From: Manis javanica
Lineage: Eukaryota; Chordata; Mammalia; Pholidota; Manidae
Direction of reading: 5' to 3'
DNA: 64,000 nucleotides
NCBI RefSeq assembly: GCF_040802235.1
Contig: NC_133169.1
Location: forward strand, 47,251,034-47,315,033
Below are positions 35,560 through 48,000 of the stretch, piece after piece; position 1 is the first letter of the stretch, and each line of letters starts with the position of its first letter. A model generated the notes under the pieces. It searched no databases and had not been told where the DNA came from. It saw only the letters and a program-made list of their open reading frames with translations. Position numbers and translations under genes: made by a program.

Positions 35560-35960
35560 AGTTTTTTAGTAAGAATATTTAATTACCCTCTTAGCAATAT
35601 TTAAATATACAATATTGTTAGCTATATAATTTTGCTTTATAATGGGTCCCTGGAATTATTCATTTTCGTGGCTGATGGTTTATCCACTTTGACCATAACC
35701 TGCCCATTTTTCTCTTTCCTCAGTCACTGGGAACCACCATTTTACTCTCTACTTTGGTGAGTTTGACTATTTTAGATTTTTCATAAAATTCAGATCACAC
35801 ACTTGTCTGTGTCTGGCTTACTTCATGTAACATAAGGACTCCTGGGTGTTCCCATGTTATTGAAACTGGAAGGTTTTCCTACATTTTAAATGTAGAACAA
35901 TATTTTCATAGAGTTTTCTGTATACACAATAAGGACACAATTCTTGATTTTTTCCCCCAG
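35560..35960 (-). repeat. Old L1 3' UTR, antisense
   Basis: The block order matches the antisense L1 3' UTR and ORF2 end: ACCACCATTTTACTCTCTAC near 35,733, a GACTATTTTAGATTTTTCAT stretch, TCCCATGTTATTG near 35,850. Confidence 0.5.
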
Positions 35961-35989
35961 TGTTTGCTATATTAAAATTCTGTGACCAG

Positions 35990-36400
35990 GAATTTCAGAG
36001 CACAATTAGGTTACAGTGCCAGGTCCTGCTGAAAATCCTCATAATGGCTTTATCATCAGTTAGGCGAATATGACAACACCAGGCTCATGGGCATGCCCCC
36101 CAGGGCCCCACACCACAGCCCCATTCCCGTGACCATGAGGACATGCCCCTCAAGTGTCATGTCACATCACCTCTGACACTGCCCAGAACACACATGTTCA
36201 CAGCTCGGTACAATGGAGGCTTTTTGTACAAACAAAGCGTCATGAGGAGCACAGGGAGTCTCGGCAGAAGTGGCCTGTGAGGCAGATCAGGACGTGCAGT
36301 GTCAGCAGCATGTGGAGCCGTGAGTGAGCACAGCACACGGTGGCCTGCAGCCCCATCATCTCGTGTAGGAGCCTCCTTGGGCAGCAGGCTGTTGTCGTGA
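35990..36400. other. Unassigned GC-rich patch
   Basis: About 400 bp, distinctly richer in GC and CpG-free compared with its AT-rich surroundings. The minus strand has a 97-codon open frame (36,450-36,157) partly within it; I do not recognise the product, and the other minus frames also read for some distance. It ends against an L1 3' terminus, so it might be old transduced or repeat DNA, or a decayed processed gene. Confidence 0.3.
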
Positions 36401-36404
36401 GGAA

Positions 36405-36502
36405 GAGGATTTAATAACATGGAGAACTGTTGAACCACTGTGTTGTACATTTGAAACCAATATGAGATTGTTTATCAGTGATACTTTAATTAAAAAAAGA
36501 AA
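36405..36502 (+). repeat. Old L1 3' terminus, sense
   Basis: The end phrase ACTGTTGAACCACTGTGTTG...ATACTTTAATTAAAAAAAG has the form of a medium-age L1 3' terminus with a short A tail. Confidence 0.55.
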
Positions 36503-37144
36503 GTAAACTGCTAGTGGAAAGGAGACGCCCCTCTACCCTCCCACCCCTGCCATTTCTAATGGCATGTGAACCTGGAAGTGGTAGAAGGACTTCATTAGTA
36601 TGTGGTAAAGATAAAGTGGAATCTCTCAGTCTTATAGTCTAAATGCCAAGGGCCAGGGCATCATACCTGGGCCCCTCTGTGCACTCTGATATTCTGGGAA
36701 GAGATGGACGTGCTTCACTGACCATGAACTGGTACAGCACTAAGGGCACCCCAAGTCTAGGAAATATATAGGGCAATATTATTTTCTACATTGTAGAATC
36801 ATTCTGGCCCGTGGAGGATCTGAATGTACTAGTTATAGTGGGTTTTGTCTATAAAAAACACCACTGACGCATTACTTTTCAAAACTATTTTACTAAATAG
36901 AAATGATATTATTAACATCCTCTTATGCTAACTTTTCAGGTAGGAATTCTAGATCACTTTGAAATGTCTTTATTAATATTGCTAAATACATTTTGTTAGC
37001 CACTACCCAAAACATACCACATTAGTTGAGTTTCCCTGATATCTCTGTGTTATTTCCATGTGTCTGGAGAACATTCTGCAATGTCAGCTCTGTAACTGCT
37101 CCTAAGTGGCTAAAATACTACAATAATTTTAAGATACATCCCAA
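36503..37144. other. 3' flank of the second OR gene
   Basis: Non-coding. A minus-strand AATAAA at 36,969-36,974, about 170 nt after the OR stop, is a plausible poly(A) signal. Nothing else recognised. Confidence 0.45.
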
Positions 37145-38149
37145 TTACTTAAATGGTAAAATTTGAAAATGATATATCTTGGAACTAAGGAGGGACCTCT
37201 TTCTAAAATAATGAAATACATTCAATTTGACTTGTGCAATTCCAAAGACTTTTCCCAGGGTTACTTTTATGTTCTGGTTTCTAAAGCTGTAGATAATGGG
37301 ATTCAGTGATGGAGGCACCACTGTGTAAAAGACAGACAGACTGACCTCTAGGTTTGACCTCACCTCAGAGGTTGGCTTCAGGTAGGCCAAGGCGGCTGTT
37401 GAAACAAACACAGTCACAACAACCAGGTGAGGGAGGCAGGTGGAGAGGGCTTTGGACCTGCCCTCCAGGGAGGAGATCCTTGAGACAGCAGAGAAGATGT
37501 GCACGTAGGAATATAAAATAGAGAGGAAACAAGCTAGTGAGATGCTTACACCAAATGCAGTCACTGATGCTTCATTTATATTCATTTTGGTTTCTGAAAT
37601 CAAAATAATCTGATGGATATTACAGAAGAAATGATGGATCTTATTGGAACTAAAAGTTGTGGAAAAAGTCGCGGCAGTGTGCATTGCTCCATAGTCCCCC
37701 ACAGTGATGTATGATGCCACCACCATCCGCCTACAGGCCCCCTTGTTCAAGATGGTCTCATAGTGTAGCGGGAGGCAGACGGCCACGTAGCGGTCATAGG
37801 ACATCACTGTGAGGATGGCCAATTCAGCAGAAGCGAAAGTCATAAAGAAAAACACTTGGAAAACACATGCAAAGAAAGATATTTCATTCTGTTTCATCAG
37901 GGAGTTGAGAACAAATTTGGGAACAGTGACAGAGATGTAGCAGAGATCTATGAACGACAGGTTCTTCAGGAAGAAGTACATGAGTGTATGAAGCTGAGGG
38001 TCCCAAGTAATGAGTGTGATGATGAGTCTGTTTCCCAACAGGGCTGCCAGGTAAGCCACGAGAAACAGGACACCCTGCAGGGTCTGCATCACCGGGTGTT
38101 CAGAGAATCCCAGGAAAAGGAACTCAGTGATGCCTGTGTGGTTGAACAT
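37145..38149 (-). CDS. Olfactory receptor, family 14-like, open but with atypical residues
   Basis: Single-exon odorant receptor GPCR. I start it at the ATG at 38,149 because MFNHTGITEF then lines up residue for residue with the neighbour's MGNLTIFTEF; an in-frame ATG 8 codons earlier (38,173) is the alternative. This gives 334 residues. Seen: N3 glycosylation site, GN (39-40), C95 and C176, MSYDRYVAVC (116-125), SYVHIF in TM5, KALSTCLPHL in TM6, NPIIYSFRN (283-291). Unusual: LHTLMYFF has Leu at the near-invariant Pro56, the TM4 Trp is Tyr147, FFCNIHQ has His for Pro, and the later loop-2 Cys is missing. The C-terminal tail is about 43 residues after NPIIYSFRN against 14 in the neighbour, as if the ancestral stop was lost. 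The frame is open, but function is less certain than for the 28.7-kb gene. Confidence 0.88.
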   Translation of the reverse strand: MFNHTGITEFLFLGFSEHPVMQTLQGVLFLVAYLAALLGNRLIITLITWDPQLHTLMYFFLKNLSFIDLCYISVTVPKFVLNSLMKQNEISFFACVFQVFFFMTFASAELAILTVMSYDRYVAVCLPLHYETILNKGACRRMVVASYITVGDYGAMHTAATFSTTFSSNKIHHFFCNIHQIILISETKMNINEASVTAFGVSISLACFLSILYSYVHIFSAVSRISSLEGRSKALSTCLPHLVVVTVFVSTAALAYLKPTSEVRSNLEVSLSVFYTVVPPSLNPIIYSFRNQNIKVTLGKVFGIAQVKLNVFHYFRKRSLLSSKIYHFQILPFK

Positions 38150-38760
38150 CTCATCCAGTGGCGGTGTCCCCAAGATTAACTGTGTTCTGAAATGAAAATC
38201 ATCTGGATAAAGGAAAATAATATCTAACTGTGCTAAAGAGTGTGTTAATTATCTTATCTGTGTTCATTATTTCATAATCTTTGTATAATTATATACATAA
38301 TGCATATGTATATCTATATAAGTTGTATGCATTAAACATATATTTTATTTAAGAATGTCAAAAAATAGGAAATTAAAGGGAATAATTTCAATAAAATATT
38401 AAAATGATAAGGTTGTAATTTTAGCAGTGTAATTAACTTTAGTGGTTCCAAGCTTCAAAGACACATTGATTTTCTACTATAGTGATGGGCACTTAAATGT
38501 TTAAGAAGGGATTGGCATAGCTGGATGGGGTGTCCATTTAATGTTTGCTGAACCCAGTGGTGCTATTATCACCATTATGGCTGCAATAAGTCACCAGTGT
38601 GCCATATGTAACACTGAGTTAGGAAGGAATGTCCCAAATTTCTCTCGAAGCTGTTACAGGAAATCGTCTCAGAACATCAATGAGTTCTGAAGAAAACCCA
38701 ACAGCAAACAAAGACCAAAGTGTTTCTGGAAACTTATTTTAGCATTCTCATTAGGTGCAT
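38150..38760. other. 5' flank of the second OR gene
   Basis: AT-rich non-coding sequence, including an AT-alternating patch at 38,280-38,350. No confident promoter, non-coding exon or repeat identified. Confidence 0.45.
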
Positions 38761-38779
38761 AGATATTTAATATTGCTTC

Positions 38780-39130
38780 TTGGTTTTATTTGTTATCTTT
38801 AAGCACGAGTCAGCCTTGAGTACATTATGGTCATTGAAATGCAGACACAAAATGAGAACTGCTGTATGATTGCACTTATACAGGGTGCCTGGAACATGTC
38901 ATGTAGACAGAGACTAACTGGCCGTGCGAAGGGCCAGGGGATGAGGGCCTTGGAGCTGTTGCTTCTTGGATGTGGAGTTTCGGTTTTGCAGAAAGAGACA
39001 GTTCCCGAGATGGGTGTGAGGATGGTGGCCCAAGTGCGTGGCTGTAGTTGCCACCACTTGACTGTATACTTAACAGTGGATAAGATGGAAAATTAGTTAC
39101 CTGTGTTTTACCACAGTTAAAAATAATTTA
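38780..39130 (+). repeat. Old L1 3' UTR, sense
   Basis: Resembles a medium-age L1 3' UTR: ACACAAAATGAGAACTGCTGTATGATT at its start, a G-rich block (38,925-39,020) and the end CTTAACAGTGGATAAGATGGAAAATTAGTTA with an A-rich finish near 39,125. Confidence 0.5.
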
Positions 39131-39439
39131 ACATTGATGGGCCAAAGTTTTCTAACACAGAAAGGATTCCTGTGATGTGAATGTTTGAAGAAAGGTAAAT
39201 GTTAGTCTTATTGTAAAGTCACAGCAGAAAAAAACATGCCAAATGTTCAGCATTTCTCAGATATTTTGTTGGAACACTTCTGATTTGTGCAGATGGTAAT
39301 AAATTAATTTAATGCATTTCTGAATTTTAGCCAGCTCATTTCGGGGAAAAGGGGAATTCTTTATAAGTTTATAATGAGCACTGTGAGGTTCTTATAATAT
39401 AGGAGAAAGGACGGATGAGGGATCAGAAAGATTCCTGCT

Positions 39440-39640
39440 TTCAGCCTGAGTCTGCCATGCGGGGGGTGGGCTGCCTCGTGGTGTTGGCTCGACATTATGG
39501 GTGAGTCATCTGATGACAGCTACCAGGACATTACATGAGGAGCCCGTGGAAGGTTATTAAGAGGAATAGGCATATTGTTTTATACAGTGTTTGGAATGAG
39601 GTAAACATCAATGTCTATAAGCAGCTACTAAATGTGAGTG
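39440..39640 (+). repeat. Possible MIR-like SINE, sense
   Basis: The end of this stretch (ATACAGTGTTTGGAATGAGGTAAAC... AGCAGCTACTAAATGTGAG) has the order of a MIR 3' part. Weak, as the core is poorly preserved. Confidence 0.35.
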
Positions 39641-39734
39641 AAAAAGATAGGTATTTATTATTATATATTTATTTATTATCATAATTTATTATTAGACATT
39701 GATATTAGGCATTTAGTGTTTACTGTGCATCAGG

Positions 39735-39930
39735 TAAAGTTAAATGTAGTGGTTACAAACAGGGCTCCCCACATTCTTGCATGTGTCCCTTATTGTTGTT
39801 CCCTACTCGTTATAGATATTTCAAGTTATTTAACCCTCTGTGCCTAAGTCATCGATTTGATGCAGGACTGTTTTAGGTACTAAATTAGTTAATACATATT
39901 TAGAAGTCTCTGAAGCACTTTACTAATAAA
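39735..39930 (+). repeat. MIR SINE, sense
   Basis: The MIR core is recognisable: TCAAGTTATTTAACCCTCTGTGCCTAAG, then GGACTGTTTTAGGTACTAAATTAGTTAATACAT and a degenerate AGCACTT. This is an ancient SINE common to all placental mammals. Confidence 0.75.
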
Positions 39931-40009
39931 ATGACTTTGGAAAAGGTGATGGTCATCACCACTAATGAATTGTTGAAGATGTTGAAGTTGTTATTTCTTA
40001 ATAATTTTA

Positions 40010-40200
40010 GTCTGCACGGTGAGCAAGAGAGTACGGTGCCAATACTACTGTCATTTCACAACTGAGGAAAGTAAGACACAGACAGGTTGATTGCTCCCCC
40101 ACCTCCAGCCCCAGTGCAAAGGGTCAACGCAAGTAACATGGCAGAGATGAGACAGGAAGGTTTTTCACTGACTTCTATGATCCCTGTTCTCAGAGGAGAC
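40010..40200 (-). repeat. MIR SINE, antisense
   Basis: The antisense MIR core reads TCATTTCACAACTGAGGAAAGTAAGACACAGACAGGTTGATTG and later AACATGGCAGAGATGAGA. Clear by its block order. Confidence 0.75.
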
Positions 40201-40770
40201 ACAGCCTAGGCAGATCTTGGCAGGCTGGAGGCAATAGATGTAGTTTAGAAAACAATGAAAGGTAAGTTTAATTTTAACCCAATATGAATGTTAAAAGACA
40301 GAAAATGAGAGCCAGGCCATTCGAGTGGTGCAAACAACTTCGTCTCCTAGATCCTGCCAGCCTAACTGATGGAAAGGCATTTATATGTGCGTGCGGCTGG
40401 GGCACTTACTCACTGGTGCATAAAGGGCAGGCAAAGAGAACATTGTCTCAATTAGAGCATCTTTAAATCTTCCAGTTCTGTTTTCTAATAAGAATTAGTT
40501 TCGCATCACAGACTACTTGTGTTTACACTTTCAGAATATATTATTCCCAGATTATTTGTATACTTCACTCTGGGTCTAAATGACGGAATCCTCCACCTCT
40601 AATTGCAGCTTTTTCCAATGAATAAGAAGTTTTCTGAATTCAATAGGAAGAATGGCAAAACTTCTAACTCAAAATTCCAGCACTCGACAAAAATTACATT
40701 TCCTCCGCCTCTGGCCATGCCCTTAAATACCAGTGCCTATTCAAAGACGATGTTCCTGACTTTTGCTCAG
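40200..40770. other. Intergenic, no gene seen
   Basis: Balanced to AT-rich sequence with short frames (40,284-40,466; 40,603-40,884) that carry no recognisable features. Confidence 0.45.
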
Positions 40771-43292
40771 TGTCTCTGTCTTAATTATCTAAGATATAAT
40801 ACAGCAATTTTTTCCTTGTCTTTAACTGGCTTTATAAAGTCCAAACAAATAGCAAAGGATTCATCCATGAAATGGAGCCCATGAAGAAAGTGCTGGAAAC
40901 ATTTCTGATAAGGCCTGAGGACATTTATAGATTTCCAAATCCCATCTGAGCCTGGATTCATGTGCATATGAATCAGCATATGTAACTCAGTCTCCTAGTC
41001 TGATGCATCAGCACCAACTGCTCTGTGGCTTAGAAAACTGTACTGGGTCTGGGTTCCGGACCAGGACGGTCCCGTCATGCAGAATTTGCCAAAGATCATG
41101 GGCAGGCTCACTCTCAGGTCGGCCACTCCCAGTCTGTATGGTCTACTGGGGTTGGAAGCTCCCCGATCAGGAGCATCTGAGTGCTGAGATGTGAAATGCT
41201 GTTGCCCTTTTCCTGAGTCCTGCATGCCACTCCTCTTGGTGGCAGAAGGAATACTGAGGCATCTCTACATAAAACCACTTGGATTTAGTTGCCACACTGC
41301 AATTGTGTATGTCAAACTAATTTCAGAGCTAAAACATCACAACTGCTCACTGTCTGACAAAGATGAAGAATATTCTAGTAACGGAGATGGTGCTGTAAAA
41401 CACACATAAGAAAATCCCTCAGATGTGGATACATTTGGCAGATAAATTCTTTTATAACAGATTTCTAGAACAGTGAGATATTTCTCTCCAAATCTATTTT
41501 AAAAAGAGCCTTGGAAAAAGAAATAATCACAGAGAAACCCTTTTCCCTGTATTATAATTTTGATAAATGCTTCTAATCATTTTTTAATCTTGACTGGCAA
41601 GAGCTCATGAGTCATTGTCCTTTCTGGCTTACAGAACCATCTGTAGGGTTACTTTATATGTAAATAAAAATATACTTATCAGAATATACTTTGAATATAT
41701 AACACTCATTTAAAATGTTCATTATCTTTCTCGTAAGTTGAATGCAATATATTGACAGTATTAATTCTCAAAAATGAAATTGGAAGATGGTTTTAAGAAT
41801 ACATTGGCAAAGGTACAAAAACTACAGGTCCCTGCAGGAAGTAAGAGGTGTTTTGATTTTTAACTTTGTGATGTTTTGTTATATTTTGGAACTCATTGGG
41901 ACAGAAAAAAATACTACTTACTGTATTTCTGTGTATGTTTTGACAAATGGCTTTATCCATACCACATTCTTAAGTGTACTTTCTTATTCATGTATATATG
42001 AGCGTGCCTTAGCATGCCTGCATGTGTATGCGTGTGTGTCTGCTTTTACTTATGCTCACAACTATCTTGTTCTTGATTCTGGGATTTTTCTCTTTTAACT
42101 ATATCTGAGACAAAAAAATTGAAATTTTCAACGAAATCCATCATTTTAGAGTAAATATAGGTTTTGAACCAGGGTCTACATATCTACATATCAGATGAAA
42201 GGATCACACCTAACCATTCAGTTGGACAATATGTTAGAAAAATAATCCTTTTTATAGACAATGAGTATTTTATCCAATCCAAAAGTGCTAAATAAAGGTT
42301 ACTTATATTTTTATCATGCATTAATCTCTGAAAACCTTTGCTATTAAAGAGACAGTTTCCTTATTATAGCAATTTTATGTGTGACTTGAACTCTCCAATC
42401 TTCAGAGATTCTCTTCATCCAGGAAGATTTGTTCCAATCTATTGTAACAGGAAATAGTATTAGGCTTGTATCTCACCTGGAACAGGGGGAACTCAGTAAT
42501 CCTCTCACTGAGAGATCACTTCCTGGCTCCCTCAGAAGAGGCACATGGCTGCAGCTCTGAGGCTCTGGGGTCTCCCCTGAGTCCTTCCAGGAACTCCCAG
42601 GAGAGGAGGAGGGGGGAGCAGACCAGGAGGGGCAGCTGCCAGTCAGGGACCTGGGGATCAGACCAGGGAGTAAACCCACAGGTCTGCTTCAAGGAAAAGC
42701 ATTTCTTTTGTGACGCTGGTTGGTGAAAAAAGACCAGCTTAGCAAAGCAGTTCAGCATTAAGCTAGCAAACCCCCGAGAGAATTAAAATGCCTAGTGCTG
42801 ATCTACCAAATCAATTCTCTGAGGACCATGAATGCAAAACCTTTTCTATGAGCCATTATAAAAAAGTTGTTGTCCAGAAAAAGAAATTCTATAATTAAAA
42901 GTTAAATATTAGGTCTTTACAATTTCTCTCTATCTTACACAACATATATCCATTGAGCTAATTTCTGCCTTCATTGTGCATGTTTCTTTGGTTTTATAGT
43001 AAAAATTATATTACCTAGGGTTTTTAAAAGATTACTTATTTATATTCCAAACAGATATTAATATTTTTAAATTGGGATCTAGTGATAGTTATGGGAACTG
43101 ATTTTAAAAATTTGAAAGAATTGACATATGTTTTCTGCAAGGTTAATTAATTTGATGAAATAATTATTTCCTCCTGCTGGAATAGATGTGCTTATTATTA
43201 TTTTACATGTTATCTTTTGTTATTATTTTTTTGTTTAACATGATGAAAAACGAGTAGTAATTGCAAATATGTAGTGAGCAGGAAATGCTTAT

Positions 43293-43308
43293 AAAACTGC
43301 CTGAATCA
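43293..43308. repeat. 16-bp target-site duplication, left copy
   Basis: AAAACTGCCTGAATCA, identical to 49,274-49,289. The cut context TTAT/AAAAC fits the L1 endonuclease preference (TTTT/A on the nicked strand). Confidence 0.92.
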
Positions 43309-43949
43309 GGACTCTGGATTAAAGATGGTGGTGTGAGAGGAGAGACAGAGGCTTCCTCCTAAAACTGTATACAATTAGAAAATATAGATGGTGCAACTAA
43401 TCCTGAGGGAGCAACAAGAAAGAGGATGGCACCAGACTGCACACACCTGGAGAAAAGAGAAGACCTCACCGAATGGGGTAACCTACCAGAGCTGTGGCCA
43501 GGTGGGACCCAAGCCCTTTTCCCACCCAGCTCACTGGTGGGAGGAAAAGAAACGGAGCAGGGAGGGAGTGGAAGTCTGGGACTGCTGAATACCTAGCTCT
43601 GGAGATCTGCTCTGGGAGCACAAACCTGCATTCCATGGTGCTTTCATGATGCTAGCATGACTACCGGATTGAAAAGTTAATACAGGCAGAACTCCTGGGG
43701 AGACTGAGATTCCAGCTGCTTGTGGAAAGCAGGGATCCATATCCAGCTGCTCTGGGACAAAAGCTTATACCTGTGTGCCCGGCCCAGTGGTTCAGGGAGT
43801 GGAAACAGACACAGCAGCCAGAAAGTGGGAAACAGCTCTTTCCTCCCACTAGGCACCAGTACCGCTCCCCTGTGACCCCCAACATTGCTTCAGGGGCTGA
43901 GCTTCTCCAGAGTAGACATTCTGGACACTAGAGGGCGCCATACACAAAT

Positions 43950-44798
43950 ATGAAACACCAAAGGAACCTGGTCCAGAGTAAAATTCCTATAACTTCAGAG
44001 AAACATTTAAATGACATGGACCTTATGAATTTTCCTGAAAGGGACTTCAAAATAAAAATAATCAACATGCTAATGGAGGTAAAGACAGATATCCAAGAAC
44101 TCAGGAATGAATTCAGGTCAGAGATCCAATTGCTGTAGAGCATGATGGAGGGTATTAAATGCAGGTTGGATACAGTGGAGGAGACAATAAGTGGAAAAGA
44201 AACTAGAGAAGAGGAATACAAAGAAGCTGACCAACAGAGAGAAAAAAGGATCTCTAAGAATGAAAGAATATTGAGAGAACTGTGTGACCAATCCAAACAG
44301 AACAATATTTGCATTATAGGGATACCAGAAGAAGAAGAGAAAGAGAAAGGGATAGAAAGTGTCTTTGAGGAGGTAGTTGCTGAAAAGTTCCCCAGTCTGT
44401 GGAAGGAGATGGTCTCTGAGGCTATGAAGATCCACATATCTCTCAACACAAGGGACCCAAGGAAGACAACACCAAGACATATAGTAATAAAATTGGCAAA
44501 GATCAAGGATAAGGACAGACTGTTAAAAGCAGCCAGAGACAGAAATAAGATCACATACAAAGGAAAGCCCATTAGGCTAGCATCAGACTTCTCAGCAGAA
44601 ACCTTATAGGCCAGAAGGGAGTGGCATGATGTATTTAATGCCATGAAGCAGAAGGGCCTGGAACCAAGATTACTTTATCTGGCAAGATTATCATTTAAAT
44701 TTGAAGGAGGGATTAAGCAATTTTCAGATAAGCAAAAGCCGAGAGAATTTACCTCCCACAGACTATCTCTACAGTTTATTTTGGAGGGACTGCTATAG
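43950..44798 (+). pseudogene. L1 ORF1 with two in-frame stops
   Basis: L1 RNA-binding chaperone of 282 codons, no frameshift, but with TAG at codon 63 (44,136-44,138) and codon 220 (44,607-44,609). Between them lie the charged coiled-coil region (EEYKEADQQREKRISKNERI), the RRM-like region (NNICIIGIPEEEE) and, after the second stop, the C-terminal domain (KGLEPRLLYLARLSFKFEGG). Both stops look like single C-to-T changes of CAG. The first is shared with the 20.7-kb copy and is followed three bases later by ATGATG, so translation could restart there; the second is private. Confidence 0.9.
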
Positions 44799-45080
44799 AT
44801 GGAGGTGTTGCTAAGGTAGAATAGCTGTCACCAGAGGCAATAAAACCACAGTAAAGAAAATAGAAAAGCCAATTACTAAGCAAATGCAAAATTAAATTAA
44901 CTATCCCCAAAGTCAATCAAGGGATGGACAAAAAGTATGGAATATACCTAATATATATGAAGAATGGAGGAGGAAGAAAAAGGAAGAGAAACAGAAAAGA
45001 ACCTTTAGATTGTGTTTGTAACAGCATATTAACTGAGCTAAGTTAGACTCTTAGATAGTAAGGAAATTAACCTTGAACCT

Positions 45081-48000
45081 TTGGTAACGACGAATCCAAA
45101 GTCTGCAATGGCAATAAGTACATACCTATCAATAATCACTCTAAATGTAAATGGACTGAATGCACCAATCAAAAGATATAGAGTCACTGAATGGATAAAA
45201 AAACAAGACCCATCTATGTGCTGCTTACAAGAGACTCACTTTAAACCCAAAGACATACACAGACTAAAAGTGAAGGGATGGAAAGAGATATTTCATGCAA
45301 CTAACAGAAAGAAAAAAGCAGGAGTTGCAAGACTTGTATCAGACAAAATAGACTTCAAAACACAGAAATTAACAAGAGACAAAAAAGGACATTACATAAT
45401 GATAAAGGGGTCAATCCAACAAGAAGATATAACCATTATAAATATCTATGCTCCCAACACAGGAGCACCAACATATGTGAAACAAATACTAACAAAATTA
45501 AAAGAAGAAATAGAATGCGATGCATTCATTCTAGGAGACTTCAACACTTCACTCACTCTGAAGGGCAGATCAACCAGAGAGAAGATAAGTAAGGAGACAG
45601 AGGCACTGAAAAACACACTAGAACAGATGGACCTAACAGACATCTATAGAACTCTACACCCAAAAGGAACAGAATACACACTCTTCTCAAGTTCACATGG
45701 AACATTTTCAAGAATAGATCATATACTAGGCCACAAAAAGAGCTTCAGTAAATTCAAAAATATTGAAATTGTACCAACCAGTTTATCAGATCACAAAGCT
45801 ATGAAACTAGAAATAAATTATGCAAAGAAAATGAAAAATCCCACAAACACATGGAGGCTTCACAACATGCTCCTAAATAACCAATGGATCAATGACCAAA
45901 TAAAAACAAATCAAGCAATATATGGAGACAAATGACAATAGTAATTCAACACCGCAAAATCTGTGGAACGCAGCCAAAGTTGTGTTAAGAGGAAAGTATA
46001 TTGCAGTACAGGCCTATGTCAAGAAAGAAGAACAATCCCATATAAGCTATCTAAACTCACAAGTAATGAAACTAGAAAAAGAACAACAAATGAGGCCCAA
46101 AGTCAGTAGAAGGAGGGAGAGGGACATAATTAAGATTAGAGCAGAAATAAATGAAATCGAGAAGAATAAAACAATAGAAAGAATCAGAAAGCAAGAGCTG
46201 GTTCTTTGAGAAAATAAACAAAATAGATAAACCCCTAGCTAGACTTATCAAGAAAAAAAGAGTCTACTCACATAAACAGAATCAGAAATGAGAAAAGAAA
46301 AATTACTATGGACCCCACAGAAATACAAAGAATTATTAGAGAATACTATGAAAAATTATATTTTAACAGACTGGAGAACCTCGAAGAAATGCACAACTTT
46401 CTAGGAAAATACAACCTTCCAAGGCTGACCAAGGAAGAAACAGAAAATCTGAACAGACCAATTACCAGCAATGAAATTGAACTGTTCATCAGAAACCTAC
46501 CGAAGAAGAAAACTCCTGGACCAGATGGCTTCACTGCTGAATCTTATCAAACACTTAGTGAAGACCTAATACCCATTCTCCTTAAAGTTTTCCAAAAAAA
46601 TAGAAGAGGAGGGAATACTTCCAACCTCATTCTATGAGGCCAGCATCCCTTTAATAATAAAACCAGGCAAAGACACCACAGAAAAGAAAATTATAGTCCA
46701 ATATCCATGATGAAAATAGATGCAAAAATACTCAACAAAATATTAGCACACCAAATTAAAAAATACAGCAAAAAGATCATGTCTCATGACCAAATTGGAT
46801 TTATGCCAGAGATGCAAGGATGGTACAACATTCGAAAATCCATCAACATCATCCACCACATCAACAAAAAGGACAGAAGCCACATAATCATCTCCATACA
46901 TGCTGAAAAAGCATTTGACAAAATTCAACATCCATTCATGATAAAAACTGTCAACAAAATGGGTATAGAGGGCAAGTACCTCAATATAATAAAGGCCATA
47001 TATGACAAACCTACAGCCAACATTATACTTAACAGCGAGGAGCTGAAAGCTTTTCCTTTAAGATTCTGAACAAGACAAGGATGTCCGCTCTCCCCACTTT
47101 TATTCAACATACTACTGGAGGTCCTAGCCATGGCATTCAGACAACCCAAAGAAATAAAAGGCATCCAGATTGGCAAGGAAGAAGTTAAACTGTCCCTTTT
47201 TGCAGATGACATGATATTGTACATAAAAAACCCTAAAGAATCCCCTCCAAAACCACTAGATCTAATATCTAAATTCAGCAAAGTTGCAGGATACAAAATT
47301 AATACACAGAAATCTGTGGCATTCCTATACACTAACAATGAACTAGCAGAGAGAGAAATCAGGAAAACAATTCCATTTACAATTGTATCAAAAAGAATAA
47401 AATACCTAGGAATAAACCTAACCAAGGAAGTGAAAGACCTATACTCTGAAAACTACAAGACACTCATGAGAGAAATTAAAGAAGATACCAATAAATGGAA
47501 ACTCATCCCATGCTCATGGATAGGAAGAATTAATGTTGTCAAAATGGCCATCCTGCCTAAAGCAATCTGTAGATTCAATGCATTTCCTATCAAAATACCA
47601 ACAGCATTCTTCAATGAATTAGAAAAAATCATCCTAAAATTCATATGGAACCACAAAAGACCTCGAATAGCCAAAGCAATCGTGAGAAGGAAGAATAAGC
47701 AGGGGGAATTATGCTCCCCAACTTCAAGCCCTACTACAAAGCCACAGTAATCAAGTCAATTTGGTACTGGCAGAAGAACAGACCCATAGACTAATGGAAC
47801 AGACTAGAGAGCCCTGATTTAAACCCAACCATATATGGTCAATTAATATATGATAAAGGAGCCATGGGCATACAATGGGGAAACAACAGCCTCCTCAACA
47901 GCTGGTGTTGGCAAAACTGGACAGCTACACGCAAGAGAATGAAACTGGATTATTGTTTAACCCCATGCACAAAAGTAAACTCAAAATGGATGAAAGACTT

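Noticed and set aside
37856-38179. 107-codon plus-strand frame
   Set aside because: Antisense to the OR gene; shows no independent coding features.
43928-44644. 238-codon minus-strand open frame
   Set aside because: It is the antisense shadow of L1 ORF1 (43,950-44,798); the same antisense frame appears over the ORF1 of the other L1 at 20,329-20,891.
46925-47425. 166-codon minus-strand frame, with similar ones at 52,010-52,509 and 62,962-63,342
   Set aside because: Antisense shadows of the L1 ORF2 reverse-transcriptase region, seen in every L1 copy here.
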